DNA from: Bacillota bacterium
GTDB lineage: Bacteria; Bacillota; UBA994
Length of the DNA stretch: 38,392 bases
Reading direction: 5' to 3'
Assembly: GCA_018333655.1 (NCBI GenBank)
Contig: JAGXTJ010000048.1
Span: 1 to 38,392, forward strand
Shown here: piece after piece, positions 14,311-23,423 of the stretch
How the letters are laid out: each line of letters begins with the position of its first letter
Numbering within the stretch: the stretch's first letter is position 1
Position numbers and translations under genes: made by a program
Notes under the pieces: model-generated
Told to the model about the DNA's origin: nothing
The model's database searches: none
Seen by the model: only the letters and a program-made list of their open reading frames with translations

Positions 14311-17127
14311 ATGATAACTCTCTTAATTGATAACGAAAAAATAACGGTGCCAGCAGGAACGACTGTGCTCGAAGCTGCTCAGGCTGCTGGTAGCTACATT
14401 CCTACCCTCTGTTATCATCCTGACCTTTCTACTTTTGGCGGCTGCCGTGTCTGTATGGTGGAAGTAAATGGCAAATTCGTGGAAGCTTGTCGCACTCAGG
14501 TAGAGGGAGGGGCGGTCGTAGTCACCGATTCGCCGGCGCTCACGGATTTGCGTCGCTCGCTGGTAGAGATGGTTTTAATTAACCATAATCAGGACTGTCA
14601 GTCCTGTGTGCGCAATAATAATTGCGTTTTGCAGGAAGTTACGGCGTACGCTGGAATTACTAAGGAGCGTATGGCTAGGCTACGTCGCGATACCAGCAAA
14701 ATTCCGACGGACACATCTAATCCGTTCTTTGATTTTGACTATACGCGCTGCGTGCTTTGCGGGATATGCGTCCGCACATGTCGCGAAATCAATGGTTCGG
14801 AAGCCATAGACTTTGCCAACAGAAGTAATGCTACCAGGATTAGCCCGCTTGGCGGCTGGCCTTCCACCGAATCTATTTGTGAATCTTGTGGCGAATGTAT
14901 GGAGCGTTGTCCAACCGGGGCGTTAGCCCGCAAAAATAGCCAGGTTCCTGCTAGGGAAGTGAAAACCGTTTGCCCCTATTGTGGCACTGGTTGCGGCGTA
15001 TACTTGGGTGTTAGGGGCAATAAAATCGTGACGGCCCGCGGTGATCGAGAGAATCCGGTAAATAGGGGCCAGCTTTGCGTCAAGGGACGCTTTGGTTACG
15101 ATTTTGTAGGCCACCCGGGCCGTCTTAAAACTCCGCTGATCAAAAAAGAGGGAAAGTTCGTGGAAGCTTCTTGGGATGAAGCTCTCACGCTGATAGTCGA
15201 TAGAATTAAAGAGGCGCAGAGAAAGTACGGCCCGGAAGCACTCGGCGGTCTAAGCTCCACCCGAATTGCTAACGAAGATAACTACCTCTTTCAAAAACTA
15301 CTGCGCTCATTAGGCACTAACAGTGTGGACTGTAGTGCCCGTCTCTGACACGCTCCCACAGTGGTCGGTCTGGCCACAGTACTAGGCAGCGGAGCAATGA
15401 CGAACCCCATCGGTGAAATTGAGGGTGCGGGTGCTATTTTAGTAACCGGTTCCAATCCGGCTGAAAACCACCCGATTATTGGCTACAGGATGCGTAAAGC
15501 AGTTAGAAATGGCGCCAAGTTGCTTGTGATTGACCCGCGGCAGACTAAATTTGCAAAGGCTGCCACAGTACATTTGCAGCTAAAACCCGGCACAGATGTG
15601 GCCCTCTGTAATGGCCTTGCTCACGTCATAATCAAAGAAGGGCTTGAAGCAAAGGAATATGTAGCTAACCGCACCCACGGCTTCGAGAACCTAAAAAAAA
15701 TGGTGGCAAAATATACGCCGGAATATGTATCGGTAATTACCGGTGTGCCACCTGAAAAGATTATTGCTGCCGCCCGTCTCTTTGCAGAGGCCGATGTGGC
15801 CTCCATTTTCTATTGCATGGGAGTGACGCAGCATACTTCCGGGACAGAAAATGTACTGGCATTAGCCAACCTTTCGCTCTTAACCGGCAATCTCGGCAAG
15901 GCTCATGGCGGCATGAATCCCTTGCGCGGGCAAAATAATGTGCAGGGAGCCTGCGACATGGGCTGTCTGCCCAACGTGCTTACCGGGTATCAGCCGGTGC
16001 ACAGCGACCGTGACACAGGCACCTATTGGCAGCGCGTCAAAGAATCATGCCAGTCAGAAGAGCAGGATTGTTGTGAGCAGCCTACGGAAATGATCACTAG
16101 TATTGAATTTGAACAGCCTATCCCGGTTAGCGCCAGCGTCAGCGATTATGTGCGAGCTAAGTTCTCTAAGGCTTGGAATGTCGAACTATCTGATGTGCCG
16201 GGCCGGACCATTGCCGAAATGTTTCACTTCCTGCCTAGCAGGCGCAATCAGGTCATGTATATTGTAGGAGAAAACCCTTTAGTTTCTAGCCCGCATATTG
16301 ACATGGTTCGTGAATCTTTGACAGGGATGGATTTTGTCATCGTGCAGGATATCTTTTTTACTGAAACTGCTGAATATGCCGATGTCGTTTTGCCAGCAGC
16401 CTCTTTTGCAGAAAAAGACGGAACTTTTATCAACACGGAAAGAAGAGTGCAGTTGATTCGCAAGGCAGTAAATCCACCTGGAGAGAGCAGGGCCGATTGG
16501 GAAATTATACAGGAATTGGCCAATAGATTTGGTCTGAATTGGAATTATAGCAACACTAAAGAAATATGGGACGAAGTGGTAGCTTTAACGCCCCATTATT
16601 TCGGTGGCATGAGCTATGAACGGCTGGAAAAGGCAGGGCTTCAATGGCCTTGTCCTACACCGGAACATCCCGGCACTGCTTTTTTGCATAAAGATAAGTT
16701 TTCCCGCGGGATTGGCCAGTTTTCGACGGTGGAGTACAGACCGCGGGCGGCTGAGGCTGCAGATAAAGAATATCCCTTTATTTTGACTACCAGCCGTCAG
16801 CTTTATCATTTCCACACGCGCACGATGACGGGCAAAAGCGCAGGGTTGAATCACTTTTTAAGCGAGGAATTGATGCAAGTCAATCCAGAAGACGCTGCCG
16901 CGCTTCACCTCAGGGACGGAGACTTAGTCAATATTACATCGCGCAGGGGCTCGATTAAATCGAAGATCCAATTAAGTGAGCAAGTGCCTCGGGGCCTCGT
17001 GTCGATGAGTTTTCATTTTGCCGATACGCCCGTCAATGTAGTAACAGATCCTGCAGTCTGCAATATGTCGGTAGCCTCAGGGCTTAAGGTAACGGCGGTA
17101 AAAATAGAGAAGGCGGAACGACTTTAA
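14311..17127 (+). CDS. fdhA: Selenocysteine-containing formate dehydrogenase catalytic subunit (UGA recoded)
   Basis: One 938-residue protein if the in-frame TGA at 15346-15348 is read as selenocysteine (residue 346); both halves are in the same frame. Order: NuoG-like [2Fe-2S] domain (Cys34, 45, 48, 60), a His-Cys [4Fe-4S] site (HNQDCQSCVRNNNC), two [4Fe-4S] sites (CVLCGICVRTC, CESCGECMERCP), the FDH cluster CPYCGTGC, then the bis-MGD catalytic domain. The context CSARL-U-HAPTV is the FDH active site (U followed by the conserved His). A molybdopterin-binding C-terminal domain follows (LTTSRQLYHFHTRTMTGKSA, VSMSFHFADTPVN). It interconverts formate and CO2, passing electrons to the NuoE/NuoF-like partners. 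A terminator follows. Confidence 0.95.
15346..15395 (+). promoter_or_regulatory. UGA codon and bacterial SECIS element
   Basis: The TGA at 15346-15348 is followed after 12 bases by a hairpin with arms GTGGTC (15361-15366) and GGCCAC (15372-15377) and apical loop GGTCT (15367-15371). GCTCC (15352-15356) can pair with GGAGC (15391-15395) as an outer stem. The GGUCU loop and the 18 bases between UGA and loop match the E. coli fdhF SECIS as I remember it. SelB would bind here to deliver Sec-tRNA. Confidence 0.88.
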
Positions 17128-17147
17128 GGGCCAAGCACGCGAAAGAA

Positions 17148-17184
17148 CAACAACGCCAAGGGTCTAGAGCCCTTGGCGTTGTTG
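17148..17184. terminator. Bidirectional intrinsic terminator
   Basis: Perfect 15-bp arms, CAACAACGCCAAGGG (17148-17162) and CCCTTGGCGTTGTTG (17170-17184), around TCTAGAG. It separates the converging FDH operon and the coiled-coil gene. It shares the AACGCCAAGGG core with the hairpins of the 42-bp repeats. The flanking T-run is poor (GTTGTTGTGG), so efficiency is uncertain. Confidence 0.7.
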
Positions 17185-17193
17185 TGGATGCGT

Positions 17194-17958
17194 TCATCGT
17201 ATCCGTCGTAAAATGACTTCTTCATGCTTTGAGACTTCCGCGGCTATTCGGTCTATTTTGTCTCCGTTCTGTTTGTAACCATCAAAAAGTAATTTCAACT
17301 GCAGGCCGTGGTCGTTTTCTATCCGCACGACTGTCTCCCTAATTGAAACGACTTCTTCTGTAATAGCCCCTACCTGTTTGGTGAGCGTTCCCATTTGAAT
17401 GACCAGAGCACTGCCCTGGTTGGAGAGTGTGTCGACCCTATCCGTGAGGGTATCGAACCGATCCGTGAGTGTGTCGAATTGGTTCGCCAGAGCACTGCCC
17501 TGGTTGGTGAGTGTGTCGACCCGATCCGTGAGTATGCCGAATTGGTTCGCCATAGCGCTACCCTGGTGCGTGAGTGTGTCGACCCTATCCGTGAGGGTAT
17601 CGAACCGATCCGTGAGTGTGTCGAATTGGTTCGCCAGAGCATTACCTTGGTGCGCGAGTGTGTCGACCTTGTCCGTGAGTGTATCGAACCGATCCGTGAG
17701 GGTGTCGACCTTGTCCGTGAGTGTATCGAACCGATCCGTGAGTGTGTCTACCTTGTCCGTAATCGTGCCGAACCGATCCGTGAGTGTGTCTACCTTGTCC
17801 GTAATCGTGCCGAACCGATCCGTGAGTGTGTCTACCTTGTCCGTAATCGTGCCGAACCGATCCGTTAGTGTGTCGACCTTGTCCGTGATCGTGCCGACCT
17901 GATTGGTCAGTGCACCTACTTGACTGGCGATTAACTCTAGCAACTCTCTATTCTTCAT
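17194..17958 (-). CDS. Coiled-coil heptad-repeat protein, unknown function
   Basis: A 254-residue protein. Residues from about 20 to 190 consist of near-identical 14-residue units such as FGTITDKVDTLTDR and FDTLTDRVDTLTHQ, that is two heptads each with hydrophobic a/d positions, predicting a long parallel coiled coil. The DNA shows matching 42-base tandem repeats, so copy number may vary. The C-terminal part (VVSIRETVVRIENDHGLQLK, then DRIAAEVSKHEEVILRRI) is a conserved tail seen in uncharacterised Firmicutes proteins. No signal peptide or membrane segment. GGGGGGAG lies upstream of the ATG. Function unknown; a structural or scaffold role is only a guess. Confidence 0.8.
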   Translation of the reverse strand: MKNRELLELIASQVGALTNQVGTITDKVDTLTDRFGTITDKVDTLTDRFGTITDKVDTLTDRFGTITDKVDTLTDRFDTLTDKVDTLTDRFDTLTDKVDTLAHQGNALANQFDTLTDRFDTLTDRVDTLTHQGSAMANQFGILTDRVDTLTNQGSALANQFDTLTDRFDTLTDRVDTLSNQGSALVIQMGTLTKQVGAITEEVVSIRETVVRIENDHGLQLKLLFDGYKQNGDKIDRIAAEVSKHEEVILRRIR

Positions 17959-18155
17959 GGATTACGCTCCCCCCTTTGCGCTAGTTTCCCTAGTGACTTC
18001 TCACAGATGTGCGCAATTTCGTGATGCTACTCAGTAAGCCCACATCTTTCTTCTGATGATATTGTAGTTTTATTAGCGCTACTTAGCAACATCAGTCTAC
18101 AAAATTCGTAGTAAATCGACCTTCAGGATGAAAACTAAAGGGATTTCCCTATTTG

Positions 18156-18285
18156 TGGCGAACTGTGTTCTAAGTGGCGAACTGTGTTCTAAGTGGCGAA
18201 CTGTGTTCTAAGTGGCGAACTGTGTTCTAAGTGGCGAACTGTGTTCTAAGTGGCGAACTGTGTTCTAAGTCGCGAACAGGACTCA
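18156..18285. repeat. 19-bp tandem repeat array with internal palindrome
   Basis: Six perfect copies of TGGCGAACTGTGTTCTAAG run head to tail from 18156 to 18269, followed by a diverged partial copy (TCGCGAACAGGACTC). Each unit holds the inverted repeat GAAC-TGT-GTTC. The array ends about 30-45 bases before the comEA start in the otherwise gene-free 17959-18313 stretch. There are no spacers, so it is not CRISPR. It could be an operator cluster or a minisatellite. Confidence 0.9.
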
Positions 18286-18313
18286 TAACATAGGCAGAAG
18301 TTGAGGTGTGCGC

Positions 18314-18895
18314 GTGTCACGAAATTTAGTGCTTGCCCTCGCTTGCGGGTTGGCTTTGTCGCTCATGGGCAATATCTTTCTCTACCGTCAGTTGCAGCAA
18401 AGCCCCGAGGTAATATATGTTGAGGCGCCAAAGAGCCAAGAAGCGCCTGCTACAAGTGCCCTGCAGGCGCCAGTGGTGGTGCATGTGAGCGGCGCCGTAA
18501 ATAGGCCGAGCGTGTATACTCTCGCCGCAGGTAGCCGCGCTATGGCGGCCATAGAAGCGGCGGGGGGTGCGGTTGCCGACGCCGACCTTGAACGCATCAA
18601 CTTAGCGCGTGTTCTCGCAGATGGGGAGCAACTACACATCTCACGGCGCGGGGAACAGAGCCCTACCACGTCGACTCCTACTTCTCCGACGCCCGGCAAT
18701 GTGCGCATCAATATAAATACGGCTACGCAAGCCGAGCTAGAGACTCTGCCCGGCATTGGTCCGACCAGGGCGTTGGCCATCATTGCCTATCGCCAGCAGC
18801 GGGGACCATTTGCAAACCCAGAGGATTTGATGAACGTCAGTGGAATTGGTGAAAAAACATACGAAGGGCTACAAAACTTGATTCGCGTCCGCTAA
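18314..18895 (+). CDS. comEA: Competence DNA-binding protein ComEA
   Basis: About 193 residues. An N-terminal membrane anchor (NLVLALACGLALSLMGNIFL) leads to an SLBB domain (VVHVSGAVNRPSVYTLAAGS) and, after a Pro/Thr-rich linker, a pair of helix-hairpin-helix motifs (INTATQAELETLPGIGPTRA and EDLMNVSGIGEKTYEGLQNL). This is ComEA, the surface double-stranded DNA receptor for transformation. GTG 18314 is favoured by GAGG seven bases upstream; an in-frame GTG at 18308 is also possible. It is the first gene after the 19-bp repeat array, and comEC is 2.3 kb downstream with two germination genes between them. Confidence 0.92.
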   Translation: MSRNLVLALACGLALSLMGNIFLYRQLQQSPEVIYVEAPKSQEAPATSALQAPVVVHVSGAVNRPSVYTLAAGSRAMAAIEAAGGAVADADLERINLARVLADGEQLHISRRGEQSPTTSTPTSPTPGNVRININTATQAELETLPGIGPTRALAIIAYRQQRGPFANPEDLMNVSGIGEKTYEGLQNLIRVR

Positions 18896-18921
18896 AACGC
18901 CCTACACAGACACTTATTCTT

Positions 18922-18944
18922 GCCCGCGTTGGCGGGCTTTTTTT
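18922..18944 (+). terminator. Intrinsic terminator after comEA
   Basis: GCCCGC (18922-18927) and GCGGGC (18932-18937) pair around GTTG, followed by seven Ts. Confidence 0.9.
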
Positions 18945-19013
18945 GTTACGAAATTGTGGCTCATCTGCATGAAATGACCACGCCTAGCCATGCTAAGTAC
19001 AGAGGTGATTTAT

Positions 19014-19739
19014 ATGCTCCACAAAGGAAATGTTGTCCGTACCATGGCCGTCGTTCTTACTCTCGTGCTTGTTCTAGTTTTTACCCTAGTGCCGCTCTGG
19101 GCCCGAGCGCAGGAGCCAGGTACTCGTAACCTGCGGCAGGGCGATAGGGGACCAGACGTTACCGAAGTGCAGCGACGTTTGACCCGCTGGGGTTACTACT
19201 TTGGCCCCATCAGCGGAACTTTTGGCGCAGAGACACTGCGCGGTGTGCACCTATTTCAAAGACGCAATGGCTTGCCAGTCACGGGCATCGTAGGGCCACT
19301 CACCTTTGCCGCCCTGGGCATCCCTATGCGACGCGACGTTCCGGCACCCAATCGCACGGCAGCTGTCACTCCGGGAGGCGGGGTAAATCCTAACGACATG
19401 CATATGCTGGCCAGGGCCATTTATGGCGAAGCGAGGGGAGAACCGTTTGAAGGGCAAGTAGCGATAGCCGCAGTCATACTGAACCGCGTACGAAGTCAAA
19501 AATTCCCAAACACTATCAGTAGCGTAATTTACCAGCCCCTAGCCTTTACCGCAGTTGCAGATGGCCAATTTTATCTTACACCTAGTAGTGAGGCCTACCG
19601 CGCGGCCCAATTAGCCATAAATGGTTGGGATCCTAGTGGAGGAGCACTGTACTACTTCAACCCGCGCACTGCTACATCTGCCTGGATCTGGACGCGACCA
19701 TACATCAAGACCATAGGCCAACATCGCTTTTTGCGGTAA
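19014..19739 (+). CDS. sleB: Spore cortex-lytic enzyme SleB
   Basis: A 241-residue exported protein. The start at ATG 19014 is chosen for the AGAGGTG upstream. It has a signal peptide (MAVVLTLVLVLVFTLVPLWA, ending ARAQ), a peptidoglycan-binding domain (LRQGDRGPDVTEVQRRLTRW, YYFGPISGTFGAET) and a C-terminal Hydrolase_2 domain (ARAIYGEARGEPFEGQVAIA, ILNRVRSQKFP) with the conserved catalytic Glu of SleB lytic transglycosylases. It degrades spore cortex at germination. The YpeB gene follows after 24 bases, the standard sleB-ypeB pair in which each stabilises the other. Confidence 0.95.
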   Translation: MLHKGNVVRTMAVVLTLVLVLVFTLVPLWARAQEPGTRNLRQGDRGPDVTEVQRRLTRWGYYFGPISGTFGAETLRGVHLFQRRNGLPVTGIVGPLTFAALGIPMRRDVPAPNRTAAVTPGGGVNPNDMHMLARAIYGEARGEPFEGQVAIAAVILNRVRSQKFPNTISSVIYQPLAFTAVADGQFYLTPSSEAYRAAQLAINGWDPSGGALYYFNPRTATSAWIWTRPYIKTIGQHRFLR

Positions 19740-19763
19740 GTGCCGACAAGGGAGGTCATTATT

Positions 19764-21119
19764 ATGCGTAGACTGCCGTGGATTGTCAATGTGCTAGCTG
19801 TCGTGCTCGTGGCAGGGAGTCTGTACTGGGGTTTTGGCCAGATGAGAGTTAAGAATCAGCTTTTGACACGTTTAGAAAACACCTACCAGCGGGCATTCAA
19901 CGATCTGGCCTTTAACTTGGCGGCAATCGATGCCGAGCTTGGCAAAGCTACCGTGGCAGGCTCTGAAGAGCAAGCCATGATTCGCCTGGCTGCAGTCTGG
20001 CGACAGGCCTACGTAGCGCAGGCCAATGTAGGACAGGTGCCGCTAGGCGTAGCTAGCTTAGAGAACACCGGGCGATTTCTAGCCCGCATCGGCGACGCCG
20101 TTCTCTCAATTGCTTCGCGGGGAACGATGCCGACGCCAGAAGATCGGCAGTTGTTATCTGTATTGCGGACGCAAGCTAGGGAGATGGCCACCGCCATGGC
20201 GGCTGTGCAGGCCACGGTGCTAGGAGATAACGTGCGCTGGACAGACTTAGAGATGAAAACCCTGCTAGATCGCGCCCCCCGCGACAGCCAAGTATTGGGG
20301 CAATTTCGCGCCTTAGAGGACCAAATTCAGCAGTTCCCCGAAATCACTTTCGGTGAACATGTCAATGTGGCGCGCCCCGCTCCGCTGGCCGTCACCGCAG
20401 AGACCATTACTCAGGCTACCGCTCTAGAAAGGGCGCGGCACTTCACCCGCGATATTGGGCATAACTTGCAACTGGTCTCACAAACCGAAGTGCTCGAGGC
20501 CGAGTTGCCACACTATAGCTTCATCTTTGCCCACCCTCAAGATGCCAATCGCCACATTGTGGTTGAAGTAGTGCGGAGCGGTGGACGTGTGTTTCAGATG
20601 TTTAACGAGCGTGAGCCTCGAGCGGCCACCATGGGCCTAGATGCGGCGGAGCAGAGGGCGCGTAACTTCTTAGCAGAACGCGAGCTAGATACCTTAGAGC
20701 TTCTCGGCATAGAAGAAGGCGGGTATAGCGCGATTTTCACGTTCTGCCATGTAGAGGATGGCATCCTCTTTTATCCTGACCTGCTGCGTGTAAGGGTGGC
20801 CCTTGATAACGGCGAAATCTTAAGTTACGAGGGCAATGGTCATGTCATGTTCCATCGTGTGCGGGGTAATTTTGTGGACCAAATTGGTGTTACCGAGGCA
20901 CAGGCCAAACTTAACCCTGAGCTAGGCGTGGTCGCCGTACAACGGGTGGTTATCTTCGACCGTCAGGGAAGGGAAGTACTCTGTTACGAATTTACGGTTG
21001 AACGCGGTAAAGATAAATTTCTCATCTTCATCAACGCAGTAACGGGGCGCGAAGAAAACATCGTACGGCTTCTAACTCACCCCCTGCCTATGCTGCCAGC
21101 CGGCATTTTTAAGCCCTAA
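19764..21119 (+). CDS. ypeB: Germination protein YpeB
   Basis: About 451 residues from ATG 19764, with GGGAGG upstream. One N-terminal membrane anchor (LPWIVNVLAVVLVAGSLYWG) is followed by a long helical domain (LENTYQRAFNDLAFNLAAID and onward) and C-terminal PepSY-type repeats (ALERARHFTRDIG, GLDAAEQRARNFLAERELD, VTEAQAKLNPELGVVAVQRV). YpeB localises SleB in the spore and protects it until germination. It lies directly after sleB and shares its operon; a terminator follows. Confidence 0.93.
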   Translation: MRRLPWIVNVLAVVLVAGSLYWGFGQMRVKNQLLTRLENTYQRAFNDLAFNLAAIDAELGKATVAGSEEQAMIRLAAVWRQAYVAQANVGQVPLGVASLENTGRFLARIGDAVLSIASRGTMPTPEDRQLLSVLRTQAREMATAMAAVQATVLGDNVRWTDLEMKTLLDRAPRDSQVLGQFRALEDQIQQFPEITFGEHVNVARPAPLAVTAETITQATALERARHFTRDIGHNLQLVSQTEVLEAELPHYSFIFAHPQDANRHIVVEVVRSGGRVFQMFNEREPRAATMGLDAAEQRARNFLAERELDTLELLGIEEGGYSAIFTFCHVEDGILFYPDLLRVRVALDNGEILSYEGNGHVMFHRVRGNFVDQIGVTEAQAKLNPELGVVAVQRVVIFDRQGREVLCYEFTVERGKDKFLIFINAVTGREENIVRLLTHPLPMLPAGIFKP

Positions 21120-21129
21120 GGCAGGTATA

Positions 21130-21169
21130 CCTCCCCCCCGCACAGAAATAGGGGTGGGGGTGTTTTTTT
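21130..21169 (+). terminator. Intrinsic terminator after ypeB
   Basis: A C-rich arm (about 21129-21139) pairs with GGGGTGGGGGT (21151-21161) with one mismatch and one G-T pair, followed by seven Ts. It runs into the TTG proposed as the comEC start. Confidence 0.75.
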
Positions 21170-23423
21170 GAGCGCAGCGATGGGGCTTTGCTTAAGTCTG
21201 ATCATGGGGATAGTGCTAGGCGTAAGTAGCGTCGGGTGGCTGCTCTTAGCCATAAGCCTTGTTGCGTTCACCATTATCGCCTACTGGGGGCTGCGCCTAG
21301 GGCTAGTTATTAGCCTGCTTGTGCCCCTTCTTCTTGGGGGTGGCTACATACGTACATTATACAAAGACGAGCCGCCTACCCTGCCTAGCGCTAGTCACTT
21401 CAGCGTACGTGCGCTGCAAGCACCCGTTTTACTAGAGAGCAATATTTACCGCGGCTTAGTGCAAGGAGTAGAAAAAGGGCGGCCTTTTCGTCTGCAGCTC
21501 TATGCCAGACAGCCATGGCAAGAGAATCATGTGCTGACTATTTCTGGAGAGCAGAGGCGTCCTTTGCCGCCGCAAAACCCAGGCGAGCTTGACTACGCTT
21601 CATTTTTGGAGCGGCAAGGTATTGCGGGCCTATTTTTTGCCGAGAGCTTAACGCTAGAGGCGCGTTTTCGGCCTGGCATCTTGAGCAGAGTGCGCACTTT
21701 TGTGCGTAACAATACGGCCCGGCTAGACGCTAAACCACGCGCTCTCGTCCGGGCGCTCATTCTTGGCGATCGAAGCGAACTGCCTGATACCGAGAGCGAG
21801 AACTGGCGACGGGCAGGGGTAAGCCACGTCTTGGCCGTGTCGGGTACGCATATTACCATCTTTGCCGGGGCGGGGTACTTCTTGCTGCGGCGTCTAATGG
21901 GTTACCGCGCGGCCAATTTTTGGGCAGGCTGCTTGGGTATCGGCTACGCCCTACTCGTCGGGGGTAGCATGTCTGCCACGCGCGCCGCCGCCACATTTGC
22001 TTTGGTGGCTCTGGCTAATATTACCTTGCGCAAGCCTATACCCTTGCAGGTGATTACGCTTGTAGGGGCGGCGATGTTACTCGTTTCCCCAGACGCCGTG
22101 GCTGATGCCGGGTTTCTCTTGTCTTTTGGCGCCACAGCAGGCTTAATTCTTATGACAGAGACACTTGTCGCCTATGTGCCGGGGCCGAAGTTCCTGCGTT
22201 ACCTAGGTGCTGCCAGCCTCGCGGCGCAGCTTTTCACCTTGCCGATCATTGTCAATATCTTTCATGCCTGGCCTGTCTACGGCTTGCTAGCCAATCTTAT
22301 CCTCGTTCCGCTTTCGACGGTACTCCTGTATGTCGGTTTTCTCGTCAGTCTCCTCGGCGGCGTGCCTGTTATCGGCGTCATGTTTGCGCATGCTTTTTCC
22401 CTTACCGCAAATCTGGCTTCATGGATCGTAGCGGAGTTCGCTAATTTGCCGTTTGCCACTCTTCACCTCATGGCTATGCCGCCCCTCATGGTGGTCACCT
22501 TTTATGCCCTCATGCTAGCGGCGCTCGAAGCACACCGCCGACGGCAGCCATTGGCGGTACCTTTACTGCTCCTTATGGCGATCTTCTTAGCTGGGTTCCC
22601 CACCCTTGTGCCTTCGTCAGCCACAACCATCACCTTTCTGGCCGTGGGCAATGCCGACGCTATCCACATTTCGCAAGGAGGTAAGCACTACCTAGTAGAT
22701 ACGGCCACAGAAGAAGCGGGCAGGCGCATTGTCGTGCCTTACCTACGCTCGCAGGGCGTAAATGAAGTCGCCGCCGTTTTTATCTCCCATTCTCACGCTG
22801 ATCATGTGGGGGGTCTCCCAGTAATTGCCGACGAGTTTAAGGTAGGGGCGGTCTACACGGACGCGAGTATTGGGCGCAGCGCTAGTTCGCGTAAAGAACT
22901 TAAGGGCGCCTTGCTCACCGCTTGGCAAGCCGCTACCGCAGGCAGCGATGACCTTGACCCTAATCATCGGTCAGTCGTACTCCTGTTTCAGGAGCGTAAT
23001 TTTAGAGCACTCTTTACTGGTGACATCGGTATTGACGCCGAAAGGCAGATGATGCCGTGGCCTGGCGAGGTAGAAGTGCTCAAGGTACCCCATCATGGGA
23101 GCAATACCTCGTCACACAGCGCCCTGCTGGCCCTAGTATCACCAGATGTAGCTGTGATCACTGTCGGCAGCAATAGACACGGGCACCCTCACCCCGCGGT
23201 CGTTTCGCGACTAGAACAGAGTGGCGCCTTCGTGATGCGCACTGACGAATTTGGCGCTGTGCGTATCCGCCTCGCAATCGGGTTTTACCACGTTTATAAT
23301 TTTCGAGAAGGAAGGTGGCAGCGTGTCCGCACTTACGCACTACCAAGAACTAGTCAAGAGCCTCTCCGCGAGAGAACCGCACTCGTTCTATGTCTTTACC
23401 GGCACGGAAGAGTGGTATATTAG
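21168..23423 (+). CDS. comEC: Competence DNA-transport channel ComEC
   Basis: About 751 residues. It opens with hydrophobic segments and an OB-like region (to about 160), followed by a multi-spanning competence domain (RALILGDRSELPDTESENWR, then SHVLAVSGTHITIFAGAGYF, then SMSATRAAATFALVALAN). The C-terminal half is a metallo-beta-lactamase domain with HSHADHVGG and VPHHGSNTSSHSALL. This is ComEC/Rec2, the single-stranded DNA channel. The usual 'DVGQGD' at the domain start reads AVGNADA here. No good ribosome site precedes the TTG at 21168 or the ATG at 21180, so the start is unsure. The 3' end overlaps holA by 101 bases in another frame. Confidence 0.93.
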   Translation: MSAAMGLCLSLIMGIVLGVSSVGWLLLAISLVAFTIIAYWGLRLGLVISLLVPLLLGGGYIRTLYKDEPPTLPSASHFSVRALQAPVLLESNIYRGLVQGVEKGRPFRLQLYARQPWQENHVLTISGEQRRPLPPQNPGELDYASFLERQGIAGLFFAESLTLEARFRPGILSRVRTFVRNNTARLDAKPRALVRALILGDRSELPDTESENWRRAGVSHVLAVSGTHITIFAGAGYFLLRRLMGYRAANFWAGCLGIGYALLVGGSMSATRAAATFALVALANITLRKPIPLQVITLVGAAMLLVSPDAVADAGFLLSFGATAGLILMTETLVAYVPGPKFLRYLGAASLAAQLFTLPIIVNIFHAWPVYGLLANLILVPLSTVLLYVGFLVSLLGGVPVIGVMFAHAFSLTANLASWIVAEFANLPFATLHLMAMPPLMVVTFYALMLAALEAHRRRQPLAVPLLLLMAIFLAGFPTLVPSSATTITFLAVGNADAIHISQGGKHYLVDTATEEAGRRIVVPYLRSQGVNEVAAVFISHSHADHVGGLPVIADEFKVGAVYTDASIGRSASSRKELKGALLTAWQAATAGSDDLDPNHRSVVLLFQERNFRALFTGDIGIDAERQMMPWPGEVEVLKVPHHGSNTSSHSALLALVSPDVAVITVGSNRHGHPHPAVVSRLEQSGAFVMRTDEFGAVRIRLAIGFYHVYNFREGRWQRVRTYALPRTSQEPLRERTALVLCLYRHGRVVY

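Noticed and set aside
15346-15348. TGA read as a true stop that splits the FDH gene into two proteins or a pseudogene
   Set aside because: The frame continues perfectly into the FDH catalytic domain, the codon is at the known Sec position, and a SECIS-like hairpin follows.
17395-17902. Two long plus-strand ORFs over the repeat region
   Set aside because: They are antisense shadows caused by the 42-bp repeats. The minus-strand frame has the ribosome site, the heptad pattern and a conserved tail.
18156-18285. CRISPR array
   Set aside because: The 19-bp units are directly adjacent with no spacers and no cas genes nearby.
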